Of a stretch of 64,000 nt of DNA, positions 52,057 to 59,819 are shown one piece after another. Both the position numbers and the translations under genes were made by a program. The DNA comes from Neobacillus mesonae (GTDB lineage Bacteria > Bacillota > Bacilli > Bacillales > Cytobacillaceae), in NCBI RefSeq assembly GCF_023715155.1, contig NZ_JAMBNQ010000001.1, positions 310,001 through 374,000 of the forward strand, in the 5' to 3' direction. Each line of letters opens with the position of its first letter. Within the stretch, counting starts at the first letter, position 1. Below the pieces are notes generated by a model. The model saw nothing but the letters and a program-made list of their open reading frames with translations, made no database searches and had not been told where the DNA came from.

Positions 52057-52206
52057 TTAAAAACGATCTACGAATAGATAGTAGACTCCGAGCCATGAAA
52101 CGATAATAAATAACAATAAAAATAACACTGAAGCCATTGTTCCTTTTAGAGAAGACCTGTCTTCAATTTCGGTATTCTGTTTTGCTTTTAATTCAACCTT
52201 CGCCAT
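52057..52206 (-). CDS. ba3-type oxidase small subunit (CoxIIA-like)
   Basis: A 49-residue protein with a charged N-terminal half (start MAKVELKAKQ) and one transmembrane helix (ASVLFLLLFIIVSWLGVYYLF). Length, single helix, acidic-then-helix layout and place just upstream of subunit II fit the subunit IIa polypeptide of B-class oxidases. ATG at 52206 behind GGGAGTG. First gene of the oxidase operon. Confidence 0.82.
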   Translation of the reverse strand: MAKVELKAKQNTEIEDRSSLKGTMASVLFLLLFIIVSWLGVYYLFVDRF

Positions 52207-52537
52207 CTCTATGCACTCCCTTCAAAAACATAAAAAATAAATTAGTCATTTCTCTTTCATAATACAAAACAATTACGTAAGGAAAATATCAAATTTCCAT
52301 TTTCACAAATTGTTCATTACTAATGTATCTACTATGGTAATGATATAAAGTTGATACAACAGTGATTAATGTCACAATCAGTGCTGTCCAAATGTGACAT
52401 TAATGTGAATTATCACTTCTCTTCTGTGATGTGGATAGTTCAATGTTAGTAATCTAAATCACACCTTGTCCTGTCACCGCATATGAATAACAAAAATAAA
52501 ATAATAAAAATCAAATTTTTAATCCAGGAAGAGAGTG
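52207..52537. other. Gene-free regulatory interval between the oxidase operon and a zinc-ribbon ORF
   Basis: 331 bases without a gene. It holds the Crp/Fnr-like site, several more TGTGA/TCACA half-sites (about 52371-52465) and AT-rich sequence before the forward zinc-ribbon ORF. The density of half-sites suggests several regulator-binding positions. Confidence 0.55.
52334..52376 (-). promoter_or_regulatory. Possible Crp/Fnr-type operator and -10 of the oxidase operon
   Basis: AGTGAttaatgTCACA at 52361-52376 (9 of 10 to TGTGA-N6-TCACA), then 21 bases, then TACCAT on the minus strand (52339-52334). The spacing is the same as at the two other sites in this window. Nearby TGTCACA (52371) and TGTGACA (about 52393) form a further 7-bp inverted repeat. 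Confidence 0.5.
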
Positions 52538-52666
52538 ATGGGAGTGGAGAAATATTATTGTGAACAGTGCCGTTTATTGTATAACAAAGTAGAGCACTGT
52601 AAAGTATGTGGAACTCTGGCAAACAATAAAATTAAAATTGAAATTCAAAAACAACCTGAGAAATAA
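52538..52666 (+). CDS. Small zinc-ribbon protein
   Basis: A 42-residue ORF, MGVEKYYCEQCRLLYN then HCKVCGTLANN, with two CxxC pairs (C8-C11 and C21-C24) in zinc-ribbon spacing. ATG at 52538 behind AGGAAGAGAG. Divergent to the oxidase operon. No family name assigned; the cysteine pattern argues for a real gene, but its length leaves doubt. Confidence 0.6.
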   Translation: MGVEKYYCEQCRLLYNKVEHCKVCGTLANNKIKIEIQKQPEK

Positions 52667-52754
52667 AGAGAATGAGGGAAGAAATAAATTTTTGTATTTT
52701 TGTACAATTGGAAAAGATTGTGTAATGCTTGTCCATTCAACCTGTTATATAATG

Positions 52755-52819
52755 AAAGGGCACAACAACAACAACAACCTTCAAAACGTTGGCTTCTCCA
52801 GAGCGGGGGAGCTTTTTTT
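52755..52819 (+). ncRNA. Candidate short RNA or leader with five CAA repeats
   Basis: TATAAT at 52748-52753 would start RNA near 52760: a (CAA)5 run at 52763-52777, an unpaired stretch, then a terminator (GCTTCTCC-agagc-GGGGGAGC with two G-U pairs, then seven T). About 60 nt. Alternatively a leader of bcsA, which starts at 52942. No good -35 is seen. Confidence 0.4.
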
Positions 52820-52941
52820 ATTATATAAGACTTTAAGCTTCGACTTTAAGAATGGCCCAGTTCCAAAATCCACAAAAACAAGTTGAATAAAATCCTCTAC
52901 ACTGGAAAAAATACCCTCAAAAACAATGAAGGGGTTTGATT

Positions 52942-54033
52942 ATGCCTACAATCGTTTCATCCGCAGAAGTTATTCCTCCTTTTGAAATTAAGCAAGAACA
53001 GGCAATAGAATTTGCAAGAGACCTTTTTTCCAATTCTTACAAAGATATTGAGAGGCTTTTGAAGGCGTTTCAAAACGGCCAAATTGAAAAAAGATATTTT
53101 GTGAAAAATGTAGACTGGTTTAGACAAACCCATACGTTCGAAGAGAAAAATAATGCCTATATTGAGGCTGCCGTTACTTTCGGGAAAAAGGCTATAGAGA
53201 AATGTTTAAACAATCATTCATTTTTAAAAAGCCCCATTCCATTTGAAGAGATCGAGGCTATTTTTTTTATCTCTACTACAGGGTTGGCTACCCCGACAAT
53301 TGAAGCTAGAATTATGAATCTGCTGCCATTTAATCCAAATACAAAACGGATTCCTATTTGGGGGCTCGGCTGTGCTGGAGGAGCTGCAGGTCTATCAAGG
53401 GCATATGAATATTGTTTAGCTTTTCCAGAGGCAAAAGTCCTTGTTCTTTCAGTGGAATTGTGCAGTCTTACATTTCAGCATAATGACCTTTCAAAAAGTA
53501 ATTTAATTGGAACATCACTTTTTGCGGATGGGATTGCGTGCATATTAGTTTGTGGTGACGAATGTAATTTGGAACATTTTCGTAAAAAAAAGACAATGCC
53601 ATCCATCATTGCTGTTCAATCCACCCTAATGCCGGATTCTTTAGATGTTATGGGGTGGGACATTAAGAATGATGGGTTATTTGTAGTCTTTTCAAGAGAT
53701 ATTCCCCGGATTGTTAAAGATTGGCTTAAACCGAATGTTATGGATTTTTTACAAAAAGGACGTATCGATTTAGAAAGATTGGATTACTTTATTGCCCATC
53801 CCGGCGGCAAGAAGGTATTAGATGCCTATGTTAAAGCATTAGAAATCCCGGAATCCATGACCAAAGTATCCTTGGATGTGCTCAGCCAATATGGAAATAT
53901 GTCTTCTGCGACCATATTTTATGTGTTAAAGCAGTATTTGGAAATGGAAATTCCAAGGGGTTCTTACGGCTTGTGCACTGCACTTGGACCAGGATTCAGT
54001 TCAGAATTGCTGCTGTTGAAGTGGTTTGAATGA
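52942..54033 (+). CDS. bcsA: Type III polyketide synthase (chalcone synthase-like, alkylpyrone synthase)
   Basis: A 363-residue thiolase-fold condensing enzyme. Catalytic triad: Cys144 in WGLGCAGGAAGLSRA, His in FIAHPGGKKV and Asn in SQYGNMSSAT. B. subtilis BcsA (BpsA) makes long-chain alkylpyrones from acyl-CoA and malonyl/methylmalonyl-CoA. ATG at 52942 behind GAAGGGG. Overlaps ypbQ by four bases (ATGA), as in B. subtilis. Confidence 0.94.
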   Translation: MPTIVSSAEVIPPFEIKQEQAIEFARDLFSNSYKDIERLLKAFQNGQIEKRYFVKNVDWFRQTHTFEEKNNAYIEAAVTFGKKAIEKCLNNHSFLKSPIPFEEIEAIFFISTTGLATPTIEARIMNLLPFNPNTKRIPIWGLGCAGGAAGLSRAYEYCLAFPEAKVLVLSVELCSLTFQHNDLSKSNLIGTSLFADGIACILVCGDECNLEHFRKKKTMPSIIAVQSTLMPDSLDVMGWDIKNDGLFVVFSRDIPRIVKDWLKPNVMDFLQKGRIDLERLDYFIAHPGGKKVLDAYVKALEIPESMTKVSLDVLSQYGNMSSATIFYVLKQYLEMEIPRGSYGLCTALGPGFSSELLLLKWFE

Positions 54034-54599
54034 AGGATTTGTTTCCGTTTATGTGTTTTATGGCTTATTTAATCATCATTCGTTTAATCGAACTCATGAT
54101 GGCAAAAAAGAATGAAAATTGGATGAAGCAGCGTGGTGCTGTTGAATTTGGCACCTCTCATTATCCATATATGATTATGATGCATGTCTTATTTTTTGTG
54201 TCAATGATTCTTGAAAAGGTATTTTTAAATCGAGAACTTTCTCCAGTATGGGCATCTATTTTAATCATTTTTATCACGACTCAATTCATGAGAGGCTGGG
54301 TTATTCTTTCGCTGGGCAGATATTGGAATACGAAGATAATAGTTATACCAAATGAGAAGGTCATTATGAAGGGGCCATATCGCTTCATAAAGCATCCAAA
54401 TTATGCAGTTGTTTCACTGGAATTTGTGCTGGTTCCTTTATTGTTTAATGATTATATTACTGCATGTATCTTTACTGTATTAAATATTTTCATGTTAAGA
54501 GTACGGATTAAAGCAGAAGAAAAAGCACTCCAAAGTTTAACGGAATATGAAGGAAACTTCCATGGATCAAATCGGTTTATTCCAAAGTTTATAAAGTAA
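54030..54599 (+). CDS. ypbQ: Isoprenylcysteine methyltransferase-like protein YpbQ (BpsB)
   Basis: A 189-residue membrane methyltransferase of the ICMT family with about five helices and the SAM-binding end RYWNTKIIVIPNEK, GPYRFIKHPNY and RIKAEEKAL. In B. subtilis the partner of BcsA, methylating the alkylpyrones it makes. Coupled to bcsA through the ATGA overlap. Confidence 0.92.
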   Translation: MKDLFPFMCFMAYLIIIRLIELMMAKKNENWMKQRGAVEFGTSHYPYMIMMHVLFFVSMILEKVFLNRELSPVWASILIIFITTQFMRGWVILSLGRYWNTKIIVIPNEKVIMKGPYRFIKHPNYAVVSLEFVLVPLLFNDYITACIFTVLNIFMLRVRIKAEEKALQSLTEYEGNFHGSNRFIPKFIK

Positions 54600-54609
54600 A
54601 ACCTCAATC

Positions 54610-54860
54610 AGTGGGGGATTATCCTAAACTAATTGGTTAGTCCCGTTGTACTGTTTTTAATACCGTTGCTATCGCACCGATTAAGAGTCAATACAAACAC
54701 TGGCTGGATCAGGCTGAACATCTGCTTATGCATCGGTAAGTTTCGCTGTGTCTCTCCAAACGGGCGAATGCAGCAGTTGATCCCCCCCTTTAACTTCTTG
54801 CTTTATGTAAGCATTGAAGCGGGGGTCTTACTGCACGTTAAATCGGGATAAAATAATTGG
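54610..54860. repeat. GC-richer structured intergenic block
   Basis: About 250 bases after ypbQ, richer in GC than the flanks, without a credible gene. It includes an imperfect hairpin from tgcagcagttgatccccccc (about 54770) to gcgggggtcttactgca (about 54818-54836). I suspect a short interspersed repeat or mobile-element remnant; the open frame at 54633-54851 has no ribosome site. Confidence 0.4.
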
Positions 54861-54879
54861 AACCATTTCTTATGGACAG

Positions 54880-54940
54880 TTGAAAATGATTATCAGCTAT
54901 GTTATTATTTATTTAACAATTAATAATGAAAGTCATTCTC
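54880..54940 (+). promoter_or_regulatory. Promoter with two Fur boxes
   Basis: TTGAAA at 54880-54885, 17-base spacer, TATTAT at 54903-54908. A Fur box TGAAAATGATTATCA (54881-54895; one mismatch to the 7-1-7 consensus) covers the -35, and a second one (aATAATGAAAGTCATTCTC, 54922-54940; 15 of 19) lies just after the start point. Confidence 0.7.
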
Positions 54941-54972
54941 AAAAAGTGAGGGTGATAAGGAGAGTGTTACAT

Positions 54973-55053
54973 ATGGCTTATGCATTTGCCTTCGGAACGA
55001 TTATTATTTACGCATTTGTCATGAAACATGTTTTAAAAAATGTAACTCATTGA
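54973..55053 (+). CDS. Predicted 26-residue Fur-controlled membrane peptide
   Basis: A short ORF (MAYAFAFGTIIIYAFVMKHV then LKNVTH): one hydrophobic helix and a basic tail. ATG at 54973, nine bases from AAGGAG. It has its own unit: Fur-box promoter at 54880-54940 and terminator at 55062-55100. No family is recognised. The upstream in-frame extension to 54814 crosses the promoter and is rejected. Confidence 0.6.
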   Translation: MAYAFAFGTIIIYAFVMKHVLKNVTH

Positions 55054-55061
55054 AATGAACT

Positions 55062-55100
55062 TAAAAAAATCAGGGAGTAATATACTCCTTGATTTTTTTT
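55062..55100 (+). terminator. Intrinsic terminator of the Fur-controlled ORF
   Basis: AAAAATCAgGGAGTA-atat-TACTCCttGATTTTTTTT. Confidence 0.85.
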
Positions 55101-55204
55101 GTGGAAATTTCTGCTGATGCGTGTATGAGGATAGGAAAAGTTCGAATTATCGTATAAAATAGAAATTATTATTATTATTATGTTATTAAGGGGAAATATG
55201 AGTA

Positions 55205-58200
55205 ATGCTGAAAACAGCCAAACAAAATGAGACAATCAAGACATTGAAACAGAAAATCGTTCTGTTATATGAATATTTTATCGAGCAGAACGATATAGAA
55301 AATGCGGAAAAAGTAAAACAGCTTGCAAAAAAATTAGCAAATCAAGAATATACGATTGCTTTTTGCGGTCATTTTTCTGCAGGAAAATCGACGATGATCA
55401 ATCGAGTGGTCGGTGAAAATTTATTGCCGTCAAGCCCGATTCCTACAAGTGCTAATCTTGTTAAAGTAAAATCTGGCGAAAATTACGCCAAGGTATTTTT
55501 TAAAAATGAAAAACCACGGTTATATTTAGCTCCCTATGATTATGAGCTTGTCAAAAATTATTGTAAAGATGGCGACCAAATTGAAGAAATCGAGATTAGC
55601 AACAGTGATTCACAACTGCCTGTAAACACCGTTATCATGGATACCCCAGGTATTGATTCAGCAGACGATGCACACCGAATTGCGACCGAATCAGCTATTC
55701 ATTTGGCTGATTTGATTCTATATGTAATGGACTATAACCATGTACAGGCAGAACTGAACTTTTTATTTACTAAAGAATTGACAGAGGCTGGAAAAGAAGT
55801 TTATTTAGTTGTGAATCAAATTGATAAACATAAAGATGAGGAACTAAGTTTTAAAGACTTTCAAAAAAGTGTGGTTGATTCATTTGGTTCTTGGGGAGTG
55901 AAACCTGCAAAGATTTTTTATACATCTTTGAAATACCAAGATCACCCGTTAAATCAATTCCAGGAGCTTCAGGAGTTTATTGCCGACCATTTGGCATCAA
56001 AGGATCAATATTTGCTCCCATCTGTTTTTAACTCCTTGAAAAAAATTGCCCGAGAACATGTTGAGCAAACAAGTAAACAGGAAGAAGAAAGACATTCTAG
56101 TGCTTTTGACAGATTAAATGAGTTATCCGAAGAAGAAAAAGAAGGATTAATGGATTCCTTTCAAAAGCTTTCTTCCAATCTTTCGATAATAAATGATGGT
56201 GTTTCAAAAAAGGAAAAAGAGTTTGATAATGAACTCCAAGAAATATTAAAGAATGCTTATTTAATGCCGTTTCAAACTAGATCACTTGCGGAAAGTTATT
56301 TGGAATCATGCCAACCGGAATTTAAGGTAGGATTTCTATTTTCTAAACAGAAAACCCTTGATGAGAAAAACGCAAGGCTTGAAAAGTTTTACGAAGATAT
56401 TACCGATAAAGCGAAGTCTCAGCTTGAATGGCATTTAAGGGAGTTCTTACTAAAAACATTAAAAGAGTCAAAATTGAATCAAGGTGAGCTCCTGGAACTC
56501 GCACAATCGTTTTCACTTACTGTTCCTAAAGAAATATTAATAGACGCTGTTAAGACAGGGGCCCGCTTAACTGGTGAATATGTACTTCATTATACTGATG
56601 ATGTTGCGAACGGAATTAAGAAGATTGCCAGGGACCAATTGTCTGTATTTAAAGATCAATTTCTTAAAGCAGCAGCCGACCAGACAGCAAATTTAAAGGC
56701 GCAATATGAAAAGGAATTTGGCAAAATGGAAAGATATGTAGATGCATTATCAGAATTAAATGCATATCAACAATCCATTGCTGAAAAAGAAAAACAACTT
56801 CAATTAATCATAAGTCAAACAGAGGCCTTTGATGGTGATGACTATGATTTGTTTGAACAGGATGAAGAAGAATACGAAGTTATTAAGTTGGAACAGAAGC
56901 CGGCTGCAACAGCTGAAAAATATGAAAGTCAAGCGGTTCAAACCAATGAACCTATTTCGGTTCCTGCTAAAAAAATAGAAAAGCAAGCTGAGGATTATTT
57001 GAAAACCACCGTTTCACGTTTAAAACTTGCTTCCAGCTTAATTGCCGATTTACCAGGATTTCAAAAGCTTTCAGGTGAATTAGTGGAGAAAGCAAGCCGA
57101 TTAGAGAACAAAGGGTTTACTGTTGCATTATTTGGTGCCTTTAGTGCAGGCAAATCCTCTTTTGCCAATGCTCTGATGGGGGAAAAAGTGCTGCCTGTTT
57201 CACCTAATCCGACAACTGCAGCCATAAATAAGATTAAACCGGTAACAGCTCGATATAAACATGGCACTGCACTGGTTAAATTTAAGGAAAAGGCAGCAAT
57301 GCTTGAAGATGTCAATCGTTCCTTAAAGGTTTTTGATCTCCATGCAAATGATTTTGAAGAAGCGGCAAATGTAATAAAACAAATTATGCTTGAAAAAGGT
57401 CAGGCTGGTGTTTTAGAGAAAACACATTTTGCATTTTTGCAGGCATTTACAAAAGGATATGCATCCTTTGTCCCGCTTCTTGGAACGGTATTAGAAACAG
57501 ATATAAACGAGTTTAATGAGTTTGTAGCCTTGGAGGAAAAGTCTTGTTATGTGGAATGGATTGAACTCTATTATGACTGTGACTTAACCCGAAAAGGGAT
57601 CACGCTGGTGGATACACCGGGGGCTGATTCAATTAATGCCCGCCACACTGGGGTTGCCTTTGATTACATTAAAAATTCTGATGCTATTTTGTTTGTAACT
57701 TATTACAATCATGCCTTTTCTAAAGCCGACAGGGAATTTTTAATTCAATTAGGCAGGGTAAAAGAATCCTTCCAGCTTGATAAAATGTTTTTCATTATTA
57801 ATGCCATTGACTTGGCAGAAAACGAGGAAGAGAAAAAGGCTGTTTGCAATTATGTGAAAGAGCAGCTGGTAAAGTACGGAATTAGAAATCCGCATCTTTA
57901 TCCATTATCAAGTCTATTAGCATTACAGGAGAAGACCAATCAACCAGTTTCTGAACCTTCGGGGATGACCCATTTTGAGCAGAATTTTTCAGAATTTATT
58001 TCTACTGACTTAACCGAAATGGCTGTTTCTTCCGCTGTAAAAGAAGTGGAACGGATACAGGAAGTCATCAGCAAGCTGATACAAACATCAAAAGAAGATC
58101 AAAGTATTAAACAGAAAAAGCGGTTAAATATAGAACACCAAAAGGTTGAAATTGGAAAGTTATTAAAAGAGCAATCAGCTGATCATTTAAACAGCCGTAT

Positions 58201-58861
58201 GCGGCAGGAGGCAGAAGAGTTAGTTTATTACATCAAACAGCGTGTCTTTTTCCGGTTTGGTGATTTCTTTAAAGAGGCGTTTAATCCATCTACTTTAAGA
58301 GATGATGGACGGAATTTAAAAAAATCTTTACAAGGGGCGCTGGATGAATTTTTAGAAAGTATTGGATTTGACTTTGCACAAGAGATGCGGGCAACAACTG
58401 TAAGACTCGATCGGTTTGCAGAAAAATTGTTCTCGGAATATCAGGAGGCTTTGATTCGTCTTTTACATGAAATTAATCCTGATTTGTCTTTTTCAAAGTT
58501 TGAGGTTCAAATCACTAATCAGCTTGATTTCCCAATTGCTTTTATCACGACAGACCAACAAGCCTTCAATAAGGCAAAGTCCTATTTCAAAAACCCAAAA
58601 GCGTTCTTTGAAAAAGGTGACAAGGAATTGATGCAGGATGAGCTTCAACAGGTGTTAGACCCACTGGCTGATGAGTATTTACGACAGGAAGCTGGGAAAG
58701 CAAACCGTCATTATGCTGCAGAAATAACAAATGAATTCAGCCGCTTAATGAAGCTGGCAGAAGAGCAGATTGATGATTTCTATTTAAGTTTACTAACGGC
58801 ATTAGATGGTGGTGTGCCGCTTGAACGTTTAACAGAAATTCAGCAAAAATTAATGAATTAG
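55205..58861 (+). CDS. dynA: Two-headed bacterial dynamin DynA
   Basis: A 1218-residue protein with two fused dynamin units. Unit 1: G1 GHFSAGKST (55-63), G3 DTPGID, G4 NQID; unit 2 from about residue 590: G1 GAFSAGKSS (near 645), G3 DTPGAD, G4 NAID. Each GTPase is followed by long helical stalks, and a charged linker (EEEYEVIKLEQKP) joins them. DynA of B. subtilis fuses membranes and protects them under phage or antibiotic stress. Position after bcsA-ypbQ is conserved. ATG behind AAGGGG. Confidence 0.95.
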   Translation: MLKTAKQNETIKTLKQKIVLLYEYFIEQNDIENAEKVKQLAKKLANQEYTIAFCGHFSAGKSTMINRVVGENLLPSSPIPTSANLVKVKSGENYAKVFFKNEKPRLYLAPYDYELVKNYCKDGDQIEEIEISNSDSQLPVNTVIMDTPGIDSADDAHRIATESAIHLADLILYVMDYNHVQAELNFLFTKELTEAGKEVYLVVNQIDKHKDEELSFKDFQKSVVDSFGSWGVKPAKIFYTSLKYQDHPLNQFQELQEFIADHLASKDQYLLPSVFNSLKKIAREHVEQTSKQEEERHSSAFDRLNELSEEEKEGLMDSFQKLSSNLSIINDGVSKKEKEFDNELQEILKNAYLMPFQTRSLAESYLESCQPEFKVGFLFSKQKTLDEKNARLEKFYEDITDKAKSQLEWHLREFLLKTLKESKLNQGELLELAQSFSLTVPKEILIDAVKTGARLTGEYVLHYTDDVANGIKKIARDQLSVFKDQFLKAAADQTANLKAQYEKEFGKMERYVDALSELNAYQQSIAEKEKQLQLIISQTEAFDGDDYDLFEQDEEEYEVIKLEQKPAATAEKYESQAVQTNEPISVPAKKIEKQAEDYLKTTVSRLKLASSLIADLPGFQKLSGELVEKASRLENKGFTVALFGAFSAGKSSFANALMGEKVLPVSPNPTTAAINKIKPVTARYKHGTALVKFKEKAAMLEDVNRSLKVFDLHANDFEEAANVIKQIMLEKGQAGVLEKTHFAFLQAFTKGYASFVPLLGTVLETDINEFNEFVALEEKSCYVEWIELYYDCDLTRKGITLVDTPGADSINARHTGVAFDYIKNSDAILFVTYYNHAFSKADREFLIQLGRVKESFQLDKMFFIINAIDLAENEEEKKAVCNYVKEQLVKYGIRNPHLYPLSSLLALQEKTNQPVSEPSGMTHFEQNFSEFISTDLTEMAVSSAVKEVERIQEVISKLIQTSKEDQSIKQKKRLNIEHQKVEIGKLLKEQSADHLNSRMRQEAEELVYYIKQRVFFRFGDFFKEAFNPSTLRDDGRNLKKSLQGALDEFLESIGFDFAQEMRATTVRLDRFAEKLFSEYQEALIRLLHEINPDLSFSKFEVQITNQLDFPIAFITTDQQAFNKAKSYFKNPKAFFEKGDKELMQDELQQVLDPLADEYLRQEAGKANRHYAAEITNEFSRLMKLAEEQIDDFYLSLLTALDGGVPLERLTEIQQKLMN

Positions 58862-58886
58862 AGAAAAATGAGGGGGGACATCGCAA

Positions 58887-59711
58887 ATGAAGTACATTGC
58901 CGATAAAGAGTCGACACTTAAAAATTTGCATGACAGCAAGTTTCGGATTGTCGATTGCCGGTTCTCATTGGCAGATAAAGATAAAGGCAGCCAGGAATAT
59001 AAAAAAAGCCATTTGCCAGGAGCTGTATTTTTTGATTTAGAAAAAGATTTATCAGGCGTTGTAGATATCCATGGCGGCCGCCATCCGCTGCCAAACATAC
59101 AAGAATTAATTCAAAAACTGGAAGAGGCAGGAATTGATGAGACGGTTACTATTGTTGCATATGATAATGGTGAAGGTGCGTTTGCAGGCCGATTTTGGTG
59201 GCTGATGCAATATTTAGGTCATGAAAAAGTATTTGTTCTGAATGGCGGATTTAAGCAGTGGAAGGCTGCTGAATATCCGTTGACTACGGATATTCCTGTA
59301 TTTGAAAAAACTCATTTTAACAGCAATATTCGTCATGAACTTTTGGCTGATGTTGACGAAGTGAGAGCGGTATCTGCTGGAGAAAAGGATGCTGTATTGA
59401 TTGATTCACGGGAATCTAAGCGATTTTTGGGAATTGAAGAGCTGGTTGATAAGATAGCGGGACATATACCGGGGGCCATCAATAAGCCTTATTTGGAAGG
59501 CTTTATTAATGGCCAATTTAGGTCAGTTCAGGAGCAAAAAGAGAGATTCTCTGATATCGGCTTAACTACACAAGTCATTGTTTACTGTGGCTCAGGTGTG
59601 ACCGCAGTTCCAAATTTTCTTGCATTAAAAGAAGCAGGCTTTGAAAAAGTGAAACTGTACTTAGGAAGTTTCAGTGATTGGATTAGCTATAAGGAAAATG
59701 AAATCGACTAA
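58887..59711 (+). CDS. Rhodanese-type sulfurtransferase (SseA-like)
   Basis: A 274-residue protein with two rhodanese domains. The N-terminal one (VDCRFSLADKDKG, HLPGAVFFDLEKDLSG) is the structural domain; the C-terminal one has the active Cys in VYCGSGVTA (near residue 233). The six-residue loop CGSGVT is that of thiosulfate or mercaptopyruvate sulfurtransferases. Cytoplasmic. ATG behind GAGGGGGG, 25 bases after dynA. Confidence 0.93.
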   Translation: MKYIADKESTLKNLHDSKFRIVDCRFSLADKDKGSQEYKKSHLPGAVFFDLEKDLSGVVDIHGGRHPLPNIQELIQKLEEAGIDETVTIVAYDNGEGAFAGRFWWLMQYLGHEKVFVLNGGFKQWKAAEYPLTTDIPVFEKTHFNSNIRHELLADVDEVRAVSAGEKDAVLIDSRESKRFLGIEELVDKIAGHIPGAINKPYLEGFINGQFRSVQEQKERFSDIGLTTQVIVYCGSGVTAVPNFLALKEAGFEKVKLYLGSFSDWISYKENEID

Positions 59712-59731
59712 TTTTAAGTCCGGTTTTATGT

Positions 59732-59792
59732 TATAATGGAAGACGTATTGTTAAGCGCCCAGTAATCAGTGCATTCTGCTAATTGGGCGCTT
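59732..59792 (+). promoter_or_regulatory. Promoter and 5' leader hairpin of ypcP
   Basis: ATGTTATAAT near 59728-59737 (extended -10), then AAGCGCCCA at 59753-59761 paired with TGGGCGCTT at 59784-59792 around a 22-base loop, followed by taactttg. The stem sits between promoter and ribosome site and could act as an attenuator or stabilise the mRNA. Confidence 0.55.
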
Positions 59793-59819
59793 TAACTTTG
59801 TTGGGAGGTTAAAAAAATA

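Noticed and set aside
52608..52886. 92-codon forward ORF
   Set aside because: It overlaps the better supported zinc-ribbon ORF in another frame and runs through a terminator.
54633..54851. 72-codon forward ORF
   Set aside because: It lies in the structured GC-rich block, without ribosome site or recognisable protein features.
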